DNA of 64,000 nt, from NCBI GenBank assembly GCA_019694595.1, contig JAIBBQ010000002.1, positions 1-64,000 of the forward strand. The letters run 5' to 3'. The position numbers and the translations under genes are program-made. This document shows positions 48,560 to 58,679 of this stretch, piece after piece. The DNA comes from Myxococcaceae bacterium. Lineage in GTDB: Bacteria > Myxococcota > Myxococcia > Myxococcales > Myxococcaceae. The notes under the pieces were generated by a model. The model ran no database searches and had not been told where the DNA came from. It saw only the letters and a program-made list of their open reading frames with translations. Each line of letters starts with the position of its first letter. Position 1 is the first letter of the stretch.

Positions 48560-48599
48560 CATCGCCGCCTTCCAGGATTCTCCTGGTGGTTCGGCGATG
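48560..48599 (-). repeat. Stem-loop in the slot normally used by rpsN
   Basis: Outer arms CATCGCCG/CGGCGATG and inner arms CCAGGA/TCCTGG form a 40 nt structure in the 148 bp spacer between rplE and rpsH. The spacer is shorter than the 186 bp needed for zinc-type S14, and no Cys-x2-Cys reading frame is seen. Confidence 0.55.
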
Positions 48600-48642
48600 G
48601 GTCGTTCGACGTCAGTGCTTCGCTTCCTTGGTCTCTATCGTC

Positions 48643-49326
48643 TTACTGCTTGAACGGCATGCCGAAGTGCTTCAGCAGCGCCAGGCCGTGCTCGTCCTTC
48701 TTGGCCGTGGTCACGATGCTGATGTTGAGGCCCTTCACCTTCTCGATGGCGTCGTAGTTGATCTCCGGGAAGATGATCTGCTCCCGGACGCCCAGGGTGT
48801 AGTTGCCGCGGCCGTCGAACGCCTTGCTCGAGACGCCCTTGAAGTCACGCACGCGCGGCAGCGCCACGGTGATGAGCCGGTCGAGGAACTCGTACATCCG
48901 CTCCGAGCGCAGCGTGACCGCGGCGCCGATCGCCTGCCCCTCGCGGAGCTTGAAGTTCGCGATGGCCTTGCGGGACCGGGTGATGATCGGCTTCTGGCCG
49001 GTGATGGACGCCAGCTGGTCGACCGCCGACTCCATGATCTTGTTGTTCGCCAGCGCCTCGCCGAGGCCCATGTTCACCACGATCTTCTCGATCTTGGGAA
49101 CCTGGTTGGGGTTCTTGAACCCCAGCTCCCTCATCAGCTTGGGGACGATCTCGCTCTTGTAGCGCAGGCGCAGACGCGCAGGCTTCGCCTCGAGGCCTTC
49201 CTCGATGTTCGCCTCGAACCCGGCGCGCTTGACGTCGTCCTTCTTCTTCTTCGACGCACGCTTGGCCTTCGCCTCGGCGGCGGCCTTCGCGTGATCGACG
49301 TTGTCCTTGCTCTTCTCGTCAGCCAT
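48643..49326 (-). CDS. rplE: Ribosomal protein L5, with long basic N-terminal extension
   Basis: 227 aa. The L5 core begins near residue 52 ([18 protein letters not shown]) and continues [16 protein letters not shown] and [20 protein letters not shown]. The first 50 residues are Lys/Ala/Glu-rich ([19 protein letters not shown]) and are absent from most bacterial L5 (about 179 aa). L5 with L18 binds 5S rRNA. Confidence 0.96.
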   Translation of the reverse strand: MADEKSKDNVDHAKAAAEAKAKRASKKKKDDVKRAGFEANIEEGLEAKPARLRLRYKSEIVPKLMRELGFKNPNQVPKIEKIVVNMGLGEALANNKIMESAVDQLASITGQKPIITRSRKAIANFKLREGQAIGAAVTLRSERMYEFLDRLITVALPRVRDFKGVSSKAFDGRGNYTLGVREQIIFPEINYDAIEKVKGLNISIVTTAKKDEHGLALLKHFGMPFKQ

Positions 49327-49341
49327 GGCTTCTTCTCACTT

Positions 49342-49362
49342 GAGACGCCGACCTCGCGTCTC
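49342..49362 (-). repeat. Stem-loop in the rplX-rplE spacer
   Basis: A perfect 7 bp stem GAGACGC/GCGTCTC with loop CGACCTC in a 44 bp spacer. No T-tract. Confidence 0.5.
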
Positions 49363-49370
49363 GTCGAAAG

Positions 49371-49697
49371 TCAGTCGATCGTCGCTTCGCACTTCTTGCA
49401 GAAGCGCTTCTTCTTCTCGCCGTCGACCTTCACGCCGACGCGGGTCGCCTTGTCGCACTTCGGGCACACCAGGCTGACCGACGCCAGCGCGATGGTGCCC
49501 GCCGTTTCCACGATGCCCCCTTCGGGGTTCGCGCGATCGCGGCCCTTCTTCACGTGCCGCTTGATGAGGCGCAGACCTTCGACCCGGACCCGGTTCGCCT
49601 CGCGGTCGATCGCCAGGATCTTGCCGCGGTTCGCCTTCTGGGTGCGCTCGGCACCGCTGGTCACCTGCACCGTGTCGCCAACCTTGAGCTTCTGCAT
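49371..49697 (-). CDS. rplX: Ribosomal protein L24, zinc-binding form
   Basis: 108 aa. KOW motif at the start (MQKLKVGDTVQVTSGAERTQ, GKILAIDREANRV). Two Cys-x2-Cys pairs, LVCPKCDKAT and FCKKCEATID, form a zinc knuckle. L24 initiates 50S assembly. Confidence 0.96.
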   Translation of the reverse strand: MQKLKVGDTVQVTSGAERTQKANRGKILAIDREANRVRVEGLRLIKRHVKKGRDRANPEGGIVETAGTIALASVSLVCPKCDKATRVGVKVDGEKKKRFCKKCEATID

Positions 49698-49699
49698 GA

Positions 49700-50068
49700 C
49701 TACAGGACCTCGGGCGCGAGCGAGATGATCTTCATGAACTTCTTGGCGCGGAGCTCGCGAGCGACCGGGCCGAAGATGCGGGTGCCGATGGGCTCCATGT
49801 CCTTGCTGATGAGGACCGCGGAGTTCCCGTCGAACTTGATGTAGCTGCCGTCGGTGCGGCGCACTTCACGCCGGGTGCGCACGATGACCGCCTTGGCCAC
49901 GTCGCCCTTCTTCACCTTCGCGTTCGGCAGCGCCTCGCGAATCGAGACGACGATCACGTCGCCGATCGAGGCGTACTCACGCTGCGAGCCCCCGAGCACC
50001 TTGATGCAGAACACCTTCTTGGCGCCGGAGTTGTCCGCAACGTCGAGGACACTGGTCATCTGAATCAT
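49700..50068 (-). CDS. rplN: Ribosomal protein L14
   Basis: 122 aa; [20 protein letters not shown] and [14 protein letters not shown]-like [20 protein letters not shown] are typical. It sits 2 nt before rplX. Confidence 0.97.
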   Translation of the reverse strand: MIQMTSVLDVADNSGAKKVFCIKVLGGSQREYASIGDVIVVSIREALPNAKVKKGDVAKAVIVRTRREVRRTDGSYIKFDGNSAVLISKDMEPIGTRIFGPVARELRAKKFMKIISLAPEVL

Positions 50069-50087
50069 GGTCTGTCTCCTTGGCGAT

Positions 50088-50104
50088 CGCGTCGATCAGA
50101 CGCG
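50088..50104 (-). repeat. Small stem-loop with the rpsQ stop codon in its loop
   Basis: CGCGTC/GACGCG with a 5 nt loop that contains the rpsQ stop codon (50096-50098). A comparable CCGC/GCGG hairpin holds the rpsC stop at 51090-51101. Weak on its own but part of a repeated pattern. Confidence 0.35.
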
Positions 50105-50398
50105 GGTCGCACGCTCCAGGACCTTCGCCACCCGCCAGCGCTTGTCCTTCGAGGTGGGCCGGGTCTCGGCGATGAGGACCTTGTCGCCTTCGAACAGCGT
50201 CGGCTTCTTGGGGTCGTGATCCTCGGCGTGGGCCTTGTACTTGACCTTCAGCGTCATGATCTTGCCGTACTCGCGGTGCGAGGCGCGGCGCTTCACCGTC
50301 ACCGTGACGGTCTTCTGCATCTTCGCGGAGGTGACGATGCCCACGCGCGTCTTGGGACGCCCGCGGGTGATCTCGTTCTGGGTGGTCGCTTCGGCCAT
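50096..50398 (-). CDS. rpsQ: Ribosomal protein S17
   Basis: 100 aa; GIVTSAKMQKTVTVTVKRRA and GDKVLIAETRPTSKDKRWRV are conserved. A short N-terminal extension (MAEATTQNEITRGRPKTR) is present. S17 binds the 5' domain of 16S rRNA. Confidence 0.97.
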   Translation of the reverse strand: MAEATTQNEITRGRPKTRVGIVTSAKMQKTVTVTVKRRASHREYGKIMTLKVKYKAHAEDHDPKKPTLFEGDKVLIAETRPTSKDKRWRVAKVLERATRV

Positions 50399-50407
50399 GA
50401 TCGTTCC

Positions 50408-50623
50408 TTACGCCTTCGCCTTGGCCTGGGCCTTGGCGTTCTTCTGGGTGATGACGGTGAGCACCCGCGCGAGATCGCGCTTCTTGGTGGTGCGCTCCGC
50501 CGGGTTGTCCAGCGACCCGGTCTTCAGCTTCAGCTGGTCCTGGAACAGCTGCTCGCGCAGCTCCTGCGCGCGGCGGTTCAGGTCTTCCAGGTTGAGGTCG
50601 TGCAGCTCTTTCGCGGTGGCCAT
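50408..50623 (-). CDS. rpmC: Ribosomal protein L29
   Basis: 71 aa; ELHDLNLEDLNRRAQELREQ and ERTTKKRDLARVLTVI match the L29 coiled-coil. It sits at the tunnel exit near trigger factor. Confidence 0.95.
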   Translation of the reverse strand: MATAKELHDLNLEDLNRRAQELREQLFQDQLKLKTGSLDNPAERTTKKRDLARVLTVITQKNAKAQAKAKA

Positions 50624-50638
50624 GTTCGTGCGTTCCTC

Positions 50639-51058
50639 TTACAGCGCCTGCTCGCTGCGGTGGACGATGCGGGTCATCACCGGCAGCTTCGCCGCCGCCA
50701 GCTTGAACGCGCCGACCGCGAGCTCCTTGGTCATGCCGTCCATCTCGTAGAGCACGCGGCCGGGCTTCACCACCGCCACGTAGTACTCCACGTTGCCCTT
50801 GCCGGTACCCATGCGGGTCTCGGCCGCCTTCTTGGTGATCGGCTTGTCGGGGAACACGCGGATCCAGATCTTGCCGCCGCGCTTGATCTTGCGGCTCATC
50901 GCGATACGCGCCGCTTCGATCTGGCGCGAGGTGAGCCAACCCGGCTGGGTCGTGATCAGGCCGAACTCGCCGAACGACAGCGAGCTGCCCCGGTACGCCT
51001 TCCCCGGCATGCGGCCCTTGTGCATCTTGCGGAACTTGGTTCGTGCAGGCTGCAGCAT
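50639..51058 (-). CDS. rplP: Ribosomal protein L16
   Basis: 139 aa; [20 protein letters not shown] at the start and [20 protein letters not shown] with [19 protein letters not shown]16 acts near the peptidyl transferase centre. Confidence 0.97.
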   Translation of the reverse strand: MLQPARTKFRKMHKGRMPGKAYRGSSLSFGEFGLITTQPGWLTSRQIEAARIAMSRKIKRGGKIWIRVFPDKPITKKAAETRMGTGKGNVEYYVAVVKPGRVLYEMDGMTKELAVGAFKLAAAKLPVMTRIVHRSEQAL

Positions 51059-51094
51059 TGGTGTTCCTCGTTCAGGAGTTCAGGAAGGCCCGCT

Positions 51095-51748
51095 TCAGCG
51101 GAGCTCCTTCACCCCCGCCTTTCCCTTGAGCACTTCACCGCGGCAGATCCACACCTTGCAGCCGATCTTGCCGTAGGTGGTCTTCGCCTCGGAGAAGCCG
51201 TAGTCGATGTCCGCGCGCAGCGTGTGCAACGGAACGCGGCCTTCGCGGTACCACTCGTAGCGCGCCATTTCCGCGCCGCCGAGGCGGCCGGAGCAGGCGA
51301 TGCGAATGCCCTTGGCGCCGAACTTCATCGCGGTCTGGATCGCCTTCTTCATCGCGCGACGGAACGCGATGCGGCGCTCGAGCTGCTGGGTCACGTTCTC
51401 CGCGACCAGCTGCGCGTCGATCTCCGCCTTGCGGACCTCGACGATGTTCAGGAAGACCTCGTTCTTGGTGTACTTCTGGAGGTCCTTCTTCACGGTCTCG
51501 ATGCCGCTGCCCCGCTTGCCGATCACGATGCCCGGCCGCGCGGTGTGCACGTTGACCTTCACCTTGTTCGCCGCGCGCTCGATCTCGACCTTCGAGACGC
51601 CCGCGTGGCCCAGGCTCTTCTTCACGAAGTCCCGGATCTTGATGTCCTCGTGCAACCACTGGGCGTAGTTCTTCTCCTCGAACCACTTGGAGTCCCAGCT
51701 GCGAATGACACCGAGGCGGAAGCCAATCGGATGAACTTTCTGACCCAT
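51095..51748 (-). CDS. rpsC: Ribosomal protein S3
   Basis: 217 aa; KH domain with [19 protein letters not shown], and the C-terminal [21 protein letters not shown]3 lines the mRNA entry tunnel. Stop codon in the loop of a small CCGC/GCGG hairpin. Confidence 0.97.
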   Translation of the reverse strand: MGQKVHPIGFRLGVIRSWDSKWFEEKNYAQWLHEDIKIRDFVKKSLGHAGVSKVEIERAANKVKVNVHTARPGIVIGKRGSGIETVKKDLQKYTKNEVFLNIVEVRKAEIDAQLVAENVTQQLERRIAFRRAMKKAIQTAMKFGAKGIRIACSGRLGGAEMARYEWYREGRVPLHTLRADIDYGFSEAKTTYGKIGCKVWICRGEVLKGKAGVKELR

Positions 51749-51757
51749 GGTTTTCCT

Positions 51758-52111
51758 TTAGGCCTTCTTCTTGCCGGCGTCGGTGAGGACGACGTGGAGG
51801 TGGCTGGTCTTCTTGTTGATCCGGGTGGCACGGCCCATCGCGCGGGGCATGTAGCGCCGCGAGGTGGGGCCCTGGTCCACCGAGATGTGCTTCACGACGA
51901 GCGCGTCGATGTCGACGGAGCCCTTCGACAGGTCGGTGGCGTTGGCCACCGCGCTCTCGATGAGCTTCTGCACCGGGCGCGCCGCGGCGCGCTTGGTGAA
52001 CCGCAGGATGTTGATGGCGGCGCCGACCGGCTTGCCGCGCACCAGCGCCGCCACGTCCGAGACCTTCCGGGGGGCCATGCGCAGGAACCTCAGGTGTGCA
52101 GTCGATTCCAT
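51758..52111 (-). CDS. rplV: Ribosomal protein L22
   Basis: 117 aa from ATG 52111 (MESTAHLRFLRMAPRKVSDV), preferred over the upstream ATG at 52117 because GAGAGG sits 6 nt before it but directly against 52117. Tail GRATRINKKTSHLHVVLTDA. L22 lines the exit tunnel. Confidence 0.95.
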   Translation of the reverse strand: MESTAHLRFLRMAPRKVSDVAALVRGKPVGAAINILRFTKRAAARPVQKLIESAVANATDLSKGSVDIDALVVKHISVDQGPTSRRYMPRAMGRATRINKKTSHLHVVLTDAGKKKA

Positions 52112-52121
52112 GGTCATCCTC

Positions 52122-52424
52122 TCACTTCGCCGGAGGCGGCTTGGCGCCGGCCGGAGCGGCCTTCTTCTCGGCCGAGTGGCCGACGAAGGTGCGGGTGGGG
52201 CTGAACTCGCCGAGCTTGTGGCCGACCATGTTCTCGGTCACGAACACCGGCACGAACTTGCGGCCGTTGTGCACCGCGAAGGTGTGGCCCACGAACTCCG
52301 GCAGCACCATGGAGCGGCGCGACCAGGTCTTGATGACCGCCTTCTTGTTGCTCTTCTGCATGCCCTCAATCTTCTTGAGGAGCGACTTGTCGACGAAAGG
52401 GCCCTTGTAGATCGATCGTGCCAT
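52122..52424 (-). CDS. rpsS: Ribosomal protein S19
   Basis: 100 aa; [20 protein letters not shown], then [20 protein letters not shown] and [21 protein letters not shown] short Ala/Pro tail follows. S19 contacts S13 and the A-site tRNA. Confidence 0.97.
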   Translation of the reverse strand: MARSIYKGPFVDKSLLKKIEGMQKSNKKAVIKTWSRRSMVLPEFVGHTFAVHNGRKFVPVFVTENMVGHKLGEFSPTRTFVGHSAEKKAAPAGAKPPPAK

Positions 52425-52433
52425 GGCGGTTCC

Positions 52434-53279
52434 TTACTGGCTCCGGACGCCCTGACGGCGCCCAGTGATGATGAACTTGTCGGTGCGCTTGTTGGTGCGC
52501 GTGGTGAGGCCCTTGGTCTTCTTGCCCCAGGGCGAGACGGGGTGCGGGTTACCCTGGCCCGACTTGCCTTCGCCGCCACCGTGCGGGTGGTCGACCGGGT
52601 TCATCGCCAGACCGCGGACGGTCGGGCGAATGCCCAGCCAGCGGCTCTTGCCCGCCTTGCCGATGCGGATGATCTCGTGGTCGATGTTGCCCAGCTGGCC
52701 AACCGTCGCGCGGCAGGAGATCAGCACCTTGCGGACGGCGCCCGACGGCAGACGGATCTGCGCGTAGTCGCCTTCCTTCGCCATCAGCTGGCCCCAGCTG
52801 CCCGCGGAGCGGATCATCTGCGAGCCGCGGCCCGGCTTGAGCTCCACGTTGTGGATCACCGTGCCGACCGGGATGTTCTGGAGCGGCAGCTGGTTGCCAG
52901 GCCGGATGTCGGCGGTGGCGCCGGCGAACAGCGTGTCGCCCACCACCAGGCCGACCGGCGCCAGGATGTAGCGCTTGTCGCCGTCCTTGTAGTGCAGCAG
53001 CGCGAGGTTCGCGGTGCGGTTCGGGTCGTACTCCACCGCCACGACCTTGGCCGGCACGCCGTCCTTGTCGCGACGCTTGAAGTCGATCACGCGGAAGCGG
53101 CGCTTGTGGCCGCCACCCTGGTGACGCCGGGTGATGTGGCCATCGCTGTTGCGGCCGCCCGAGCGACGCATCGCCTGGGTGAGCGCCTTCTCCGGCTTGT
53201 CCTTGGTGATCTCGGCGAAGTCCGAGACCGTCATCAGGCGCCGCGCGGCACTCGTCGGCTTGTAGCTCTTGACGCCCAT
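52434..53279 (-). CDS. rplB: Ribosomal protein L2
   Basis: 281 aa; conserved [20 protein letters not shown] and the catalytic-site region [21 protein letters not shown]2 supports subunit joining and the peptidyl transferase centre. Confidence 0.97.
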   Translation of the reverse strand: MGVKSYKPTSAARRLMTVSDFAEITKDKPEKALTQAMRRSGGRNSDGHITRRHQGGGHKRRFRVIDFKRRDKDGVPAKVVAVEYDPNRTANLALLHYKDGDKRYILAPVGLVVGDTLFAGATADIRPGNQLPLQNIPVGTVIHNVELKPGRGSQMIRSAGSWGQLMAKEGDYAQIRLPSGAVRKVLISCRATVGQLGNIDHEIIRIGKAGKSRWLGIRPTVRGLAMNPVDHPHGGGEGKSGQGNPHPVSPWGKKTKGLTTRTNKRTDKFIITGRRQGVRSQ

Positions 53280-53280
53280 G

Positions 53281-53574
53281 TCAGACCGTCCCTCCTTCGA
53301 ACAACTCGATCTTGTCGCCTTCCTTCAAGGTGACGAAGGCCTTCTTCCAGTTCGGGCGCTTGCCGATCGACTGACCGACGCGCTTCACCTTGCCGCGCAC
53401 CACGGAGGTGCGCACGTCGAGCACGGTGACCTTGAACAGCTGGGTCACGGCGCGCGCGACGTCGAGCTTGTTGGCAGCCCGGTCGACCACGAAGCTGTAC
53501 TGGCGCTGCTTCTCACGGAGCTGATCGAGCTTCTCGGTGATCAGCGGACCCTTGATGACCTCGGTAGCGAGCAT
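53281..53574 (-). CDS. rplW: Ribosomal protein L23
   Basis: 97 aa; [20 protein letters not shown] and [21 protein letters not shown]23 is the docking site for trigger factor and SRP at the exit. Starts 6 nt after... the rplD stop side of the operon is 9 nt away, the rplB start 1 nt away. Confidence 0.96.
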   Translation of the reverse strand: MLATEVIKGPLITEKLDQLREKQRQYSFVVDRAANKLDVARAVTQLFKVTVLDVRTSVVRGKVKRVGQSIGKRPNWKKAFVTLKEGDKIELFEGGTV

Positions 53575-53583
53575 GACGTTCCT

Positions 53584-54222
53584 CTACGCCTTCGGGCCCT
53601 TGACCCGGGTGAGCGCCTCGTTGATGGCCTGGGCGGCCGCCTTGGTCAGCACCAGCGTGGGCCGACGCAGCACCGACTCCACGTTGATGCCCTCGGGGGG
53701 CAGCACGTCGAACTTCGCCAGGTTGCGCACCGCGCGGTGCACCTTGGCGTTGGCCTTGGTGTCGACCACGAGCGCCGCGGTGAGCTTCAGGTTCTTGGTC
53801 AGCGCCGACGCCGCCTGCTTCGTCTTCTCGAAGCCCAGGGTGTCGACGATGAGCAGCTTCTTTTCCTTCGCGCGCAGCGACAGCGCCACCGCGACGGCCG
53901 CGCGGCGAACCTGGCGGGGCGGGCGGTAGAAGTAGTCGCGGGGCTTGGGGCCCATGGCCTTGCCGCCGCCCACCCAGTGGGACGCGCGGGTCGAACCCTG
54001 GCGAGCGCGGCCGGTGCCCTTCTGCTTCCAGGGCTTCTTGCCGCCGCCCGAGACGAGCGAGCTGTTCTTGACCATCACCGTGCCGCGGCGGCGGTTGATC
54101 TGCTGCATCTTCGCAGCTTCGTAGATCAGGTTCTGGTTCGGCTCGGCCGCGAACACCTCGTCCGCGAGCTCGATCTCCGAGACCTTCTTCAGATTCATGT
54201 CGACGACGTCGAACTTGGCCAT
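53584..54222 (-). CDS. rplD: Ribosomal protein L4
   Basis: 212 aa; tunnel-loop region KKPWKQKGTGRARQGSTRAS and GGGKAMGPKPRDYFYRPPRQ are diagnostic of L4. It begins 10 nt after the rpsJ stop: the gene for L3 (rplC), which normally lies between them, is absent. The junction carries its own Shine-Dalgarno-like GGGAACC. Confidence 0.97.
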   Translation of the reverse strand: MAKFDVVDMNLKKVSEIELADEVFAAEPNQNLIYEAAKMQQINRRRGTVMVKNSSLVSGGGKKPWKQKGTGRARQGSTRASHWVGGGKAMGPKPRDYFYRPPRQVRRAAVAVALSLRAKEKKLLIVDTLGFEKTKQAASALTKNLKLTAALVVDTKANAKVHRAVRNLAKFDVLPPEGINVESVLRRPTLVLTKAAAQAINEALTRVKGPKA

Positions 54223-54232
54223 GGCGGTTCCC

Positions 54233-54541
54233 TTAGCTCTTGATCTCGACGTCGACGCCGGCCGAGAGGTCGAGCTTCATCAGCGCGTCGAGCGTCTGCT
54301 GAGTGGGCTCGAGAATGTCCAGGAGCCGCTTGTGGGTCCGGATCTCGAACTGCTCGCGGCTCTTCTTGTCCACGTGCGGGCTGCGGAGCACCGTGAACCG
54401 GTTGATGCGCGTGGGGAGCGGAATCGGGCCGGCGACCCGGGCACCGGTACGGCGCGCCGTTTCGACGATCTCGCCCGCGCTCTGGTCCAGGAGCTTCGAG
54501 TCGTATGCCTTGAGCCGAATGCGAATCTTCTGCGTAGCCAT
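54233..54541 (-). CDS. rpsJ: Ribosomal protein S10
   Basis: 102 aa; [40 protein letters not shown] and [21 protein letters not shown]10 is also NusE in antitermination. First gene of the S10 operon; a candidate promoter lies about 100 bp upstream. Confidence 0.97.
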   Translation of the reverse strand: MATQKIRIRLKAYDSKLLDQSAGEIVETARRTGARVAGPIPLPTRINRFTVLRSPHVDKKSREQFEIRTHKRLLDILEPTQQTLDALMKLDLSAGVDVEIKS

Positions 54542-54636
54542 TCTGAGCTGACCCTCGTCCTCGTGTTCTCTCGCCGAACGGGTGTCACGACCGAAACTGC
54601 CTGGTTGTCACAGAGCCGAACTGCGAAAGGGCGGTG

Positions 54637-54666
54637 CTGATACCTTATCCAGGGCGGCAATTGCAA
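54637..54666 (-). promoter_or_regulatory. Candidate S10-operon promoter
   Basis: On the minus strand TTGCAA (54661-54666) and TATCAG (54637-54642) are spaced by 18 bp, leaving a leader of about 85-90 nt before rpsJ. Visual match only. Confidence 0.4.
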
Positions 54667-54744
54667 GCCCCCTCGTACTTTCTCCCACCACTGCCTGGTT
54701 CATGGGCGGAACCCCAGGAATTTCAGGCTTCTTCCAAGAAGCGA

Positions 54745-54777
54745 AGACCCCGGGGGCCTCATCGGCCACCGGGGTCT
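54745..54777 (-). terminator. Hairpin downstream of tuf
   Basis: Arms AGACCCCGG/CCGGGGTCT (9 bp, perfect) continue through GGCC-type inner pairing. It follows the tuf stop by about 107 nt. The transcribed strand continues TCGCTTCTTGG, so the T-run is weak; it could terminate the tuf transcript or partly separate it from the S10 operon. Confidence 0.55.
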
Positions 54778-54883
54778 CTGCACTTCACCGAGGTGAGCGT
54801 TCGGTCTTTCGATCCGACCCCCACCCGTGGGACGGGGCGTCAGCCCCGCCCTGCTGCGCCGCGGGAGCGGGCGCTGCAGACGG

Positions 54884-56074
<1,191 letters not shown>

Positions 56075-56108
56075 CGCATCTCCTGAAGAGGGTGTTCTCC
56101 GGCGCGCG

Positions 56109-56137
56109 TCTTAGGGCCACGTCGTGGAAAATCACAA
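56109..56137 (-). promoter_or_regulatory. Candidate tuf promoter
   Basis: On the minus strand TTGTGA (56132-56137) and CTAAGA (56109-56114) are spaced by 17 bp in the 98 bp pal-tuf gap. A small CCACG/CGTGG repeat lies in the spacer. Confidence 0.4.
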
Positions 56138-56172
56138 CCCCTTTGCGGCGTGAGCGGCGGTCTGGTCGTCGA

Positions 56173-56709
56173 CTAGTGGCCGGCCAGCAGCGAGAACTCG
56201 TCCCGCCGGTTGGCGGCCCAGGCGTCCTCGGCCTCGCGTCGGTCGACCGGGCGCTCTTCGCCGCCACTCACCACCTCGATCCGCGACGAGGCGATTCCCA
56301 GGTCGACGAGGTATCGCTTCGCCGCCGCTGCACGCTCCTGCCCCAGCGCGAAGTTGTATTCCTCGGTTCCCCGGTCGTCACAGTTTCCGGTGACCTGGAT
56401 CTTCGCCTCCGGGTGGGCCCTCAACGCCTGCGCCAACCGGTCGAGCCGGACAAGGCTCTCGGAGTTCAGCCGCTTGGCGTCGAAGTCGAAATGAATGATG
56501 CACTGCTCCAGGAGCGCCGCCAGGTCATCGGGTGCACTGCCCTGGGGGACCACGACCCTTGCAGACTCGACAGAGGCCGGTGTCGTGGCCGCGCGCGAGA
56601 CCGGCGCCTCTGACGGCGGAGTCACCGGACGGTGGGCGCATCCGGTGATTCCAACGAAGGCGACCCCGAGCAACATGAAGGACTTCGACGACTCTCGCTT
56701 CGAACGCAT
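56173..56709 (-). CDS. Pal-type OmpA-domain lipoprotein
   Basis: 178 aa. A lipoprotein signal (MLLGVAFVGITGC, lipid Cys near residue 24) is followed by a Pro/Thr-rich linker and an OmpA-C domain (about 70-170): IIHFDFDAKRLN, GNCDDRGTEEYNFALGQERA and YLVDLGIASSRIEVVSGGEE. Binds peptidoglycan at the outer membrane. The Tol genes are not adjacent, so it is a stand-alone Pal-like protein rather than certain Pal. Confidence 0.85.
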   Translation of the reverse strand: MRSKRESSKSFMLLGVAFVGITGCAHRPVTPPSEAPVSRAATTPASVESARVVVPQGSAPDDLAALLEQCIIHFDFDAKRLNSESLVRLDRLAQALRAHPEAKIQVTGNCDDRGTEEYNFALGQERAAAAKRYLVDLGIASSRIEVVSGGEERPVDRREAEDAWAANRRDEFSLLAGH

Positions 56710-56739
56710 GACGACCTCCTTGGTTGGACCTCAAAGACC

Positions 56740-57654
56740 TCAGGCGACTCCAGGCCTCCCGCCCCAGCCGACTCGGGTGAAAGGAACGACCATGACGCTC
56801 TGGGGCGCGTGGGCCACCACGCGCTCGGCCACCGGGTGACGGCTGGACTCGAGGGCAGACGGTGCACCGACCACCACGACGCCTGCGCCGACACTCGCGG
56901 CGGCGCGGATGATGCCCGTGGCCGTGTCGAGCTCACGGGTCACGGTGAACTCCGCTCCGAGCGCGTGGGCGACGTGCTCCAGCTGCTGGGTGTGCGCGAG
57001 GGCCAGGCGTTCCTCGGTTTCCTGCTGGAGGCCCCCCCAACCGATCCCCTCGGGACTCACCATGACAGGAAGGATCGGCTCCACGTTGTGCAGCAGTGTC
57101 AACCGGTGTCCGGCCACCGAGGCCCACTGCGCCGCCAGCCGAAGGACCGGCCTCGTGACGTCCTTCAGGTTCGACGCCGCCAGCATCCGCCGTTGCGCTG
57201 GACCTTCGCGAGCCACCAGGACCGGAACGTCGAGGAGCGTCGCCAACCGCACCACGTTGACCTCGGGCCAGGACCTCGAGGCGGGCATCACCACCAGCCC
57301 AGGTCGGATACCCGCGAGGGCCTCCGCGAGATGGAGCACCCCGAGGTTGACGATCGACACCATCGGCAGAAGCGCTTGGCCTTCCGGGAAACGGTCCTGC
57401 CAGCGCGCACGCGCCCGCATGAGACGTTCCGCCCTGCGGACTTCGAAGAAGCCATCGACCAGGTTCTCCTGGGGGAACAGCACGTTGGAGCGCAACCCCG
57501 ACTGGTTGATGAGGCGTGCGAGCACCAGCGGTGCGTCGAGCGCATCGGCGAAGCGATGTGCCCACCCTCCCGCGACCAGATGACCGGCGTGCTCGAGGCG
57601 AAGCAACACCACCGGCCGGCCTTCCTCGGGAGCGCTCGTCACGTTGCCGTTCAT
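56740..57654 (-). CDS. Tandem universal stress protein
   Basis: 304 aa from the ATG at 57654; the ORF continues upstream only as shadow sequence through the divergent promoter. Two Usp-like halves: residues 10-145 (VVLLRLEHAGHLVAGGWA, VVMPASRSW) and 160-300 (LTLLHNVEPILPVMV, VVVVGAPSALESSRHPVAER, QSVMVVPF). The second half keeps parts of the nucleotide-binding pattern. It diverges from a LysR regulator, which may control it. Confidence 0.75.
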   Translation of the reverse strand: MNGNVTSAPEEGRPVVLLRLEHAGHLVAGGWAHRFADALDAPLVLARLINQSGLRSNVLFPQENLVDGFFEVRRAERLMRARARWQDRFPEGQALLPMVSIVNLGVLHLAEALAGIRPGLVVMPASRSWPEVNVVRLATLLDVPVLVAREGPAQRRMLAASNLKDVTRPVLRLAAQWASVAGHRLTLLHNVEPILPVMVSPEGIGWGGLQQETEERLALAHTQQLEHVAHALGAEFTVTRELDTATGIIRAAASVGAGVVVVGAPSALESSRHPVAERVVAHAPQSVMVVPFTRVGWGGRPGVA

Positions 57655-57679
57655 GGCGGCACAGAGTCGCCGATGACCA

Positions 57680-57713
57680 ATGTGTAGAAAATAACGAAAA
57701 GCCATCAACACAT
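57680..57713. promoter_or_regulatory. Inverted repeat in the Usp/LysR divergent gap
   Basis: ATGTGT and ACACAT arms are separated by 22 bp of AT-rich sequence (including AAAATAACGAAAA) in the 106 bp gap. Position and AT-richness suit a LysR autoregulatory site, but the classical T-N11-A spacing is not shown clearly. Confidence 0.25.
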
Positions 57714-57760
57714 GACGTTTCAGTCGACAGATTGGCTCGCGCAATGATTGGCTCCACTGC

Positions 57761-58672
57761 ATGGCCACCTGGCTCAACCACCACCACCTCCAGTATTTCC
57801 GCGTCATCGCGCGAGAAGGCGGTGTGAGTTCAGCCGCACGCCACCTGGGGCTGACCCACAGCACGCTCTCGACGCAGCTCAGACAGCTCGAAGAGATGCT
57901 GGGCGGCAGCCTGTTCGATCGGAAGGGCCGCAGGTTGATCCTGACGCCTTTCGGGGAAGAGGTGCTGGGATACGCGGAGTCGATTCATCGGCTGGGAACG
58001 CAGCTCCTCGACTTCGCCAGCGGCCGGGCGACCCCCGAGCGCAGCCGGGAGTTCCGAGTCGGAGTGATCAGCGCGCTGCCGAAGACGCTCATCTATCGGC
58101 TTCTCGAGCCGGTGCTCACGGGCAATCGCTGGGGGCCCATCGAGATTCGCGAGTTCGAGCCTCAGGAGATGCTGGGGGCGCTCGTCTCGGGCCGCGTCCA
58201 TCTCGGGCTGTCGGACTCGCCGTCGCTCCAGGCAGGCGTTCATTCGCATTTCCTGGGGAGCTCGGGACTGACGTGGTTCGGCACCCCTGCCCTGGCGCGA
58301 CGCCATCGAAGGCGGTTCCCATCGAGCCTTCGGGATGCGGCGTTCGTGCTCCCAGCGGCGAACGTGTCGCTCCGGCGCTCACTCGATCGCTGGCTGGTCG
58401 AACACGCCAACGGTGCCCGCATCGCCGCCGAGGCCGACGACACGGCGATGCTGCGGGTTCTCGGCGCCAACGGACTGGGCATCTTCCCGGCCCGCAATGC
58501 GCTGAAGGCGGAGGTGCGCGACGCTCTGCACGCCGAACCCATCGGCCCCATCGACGGGGTCGTCGAGCGCTACTACGCGGTCAGCGTCGAGCGCACACTC
58601 CGGGACGAGGCGGTGGCCGCGATCGTCGCGGCCGCGCGCTCCAGGCTCGGCGCGCCGCCGCCACGCGAGTAG
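57761..58672 (+). CDS. LysR-family transcriptional regulator
   Basis: 303 aa. N-terminal winged HTH (LQYFRVIAREGGVSSAARHL, LGLTHSTLSTQLRQLEEML) and a substrate-binding domain starting near residue 95 (FRVGVISALPKTLI). The N-terminal NHHHLQYFRVIAREGGVS is close to NhaR/ion-stress LysR proteins. Divergent from the tandem Usp gene and convergent with the marR gene 7 nt away. Confidence 0.88.
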   Translation: MATWLNHHHLQYFRVIAREGGVSSAARHLGLTHSTLSTQLRQLEEMLGGSLFDRKGRRLILTPFGEEVLGYAESIHRLGTQLLDFASGRATPERSREFRVGVISALPKTLIYRLLEPVLTGNRWGPIEIREFEPQEMLGALVSGRVHLGLSDSPSLQAGVHSHFLGSSGLTWFGTPALARRHRRRFPSSLRDAAFVLPAANVSLRRSLDRWLVEHANGARIAAEADDTAMLRVLGANGLGIFPARNALKAEVRDALHAEPIGPIDGVVERYYAVSVERTLRDEAVAAIVAAARSRLGAPPPRE

Positions 58673-58679
58673 CAGGCCT

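Larger units (their letters stand above)
54542..54883. other. 342 bp intergenic region between tuf and rpsJ
   Basis: No gene is supported here in either strand and no rplC remnant is seen. It contains a 33 bp hairpin next to the tuf end and a possible rpsJ promoter. The rest is ordinary GC-rich spacer with one AT-richer patch around 54640-54670. Confidence 0.6.

Noticed and set aside
54542-54883. A hidden or broken rplC in the tuf-rpsJ gap
   Set aside because: 342 bp is about half of the needed length and no L3 motif is seen in any frame.
57654-57864. Extension of the tandem Usp protein upstream to 57864
   Set aside because: It would run through the divergent promoter and into the LysR gene; the added sequence is Trp/Arg-rich shadow without Usp character.
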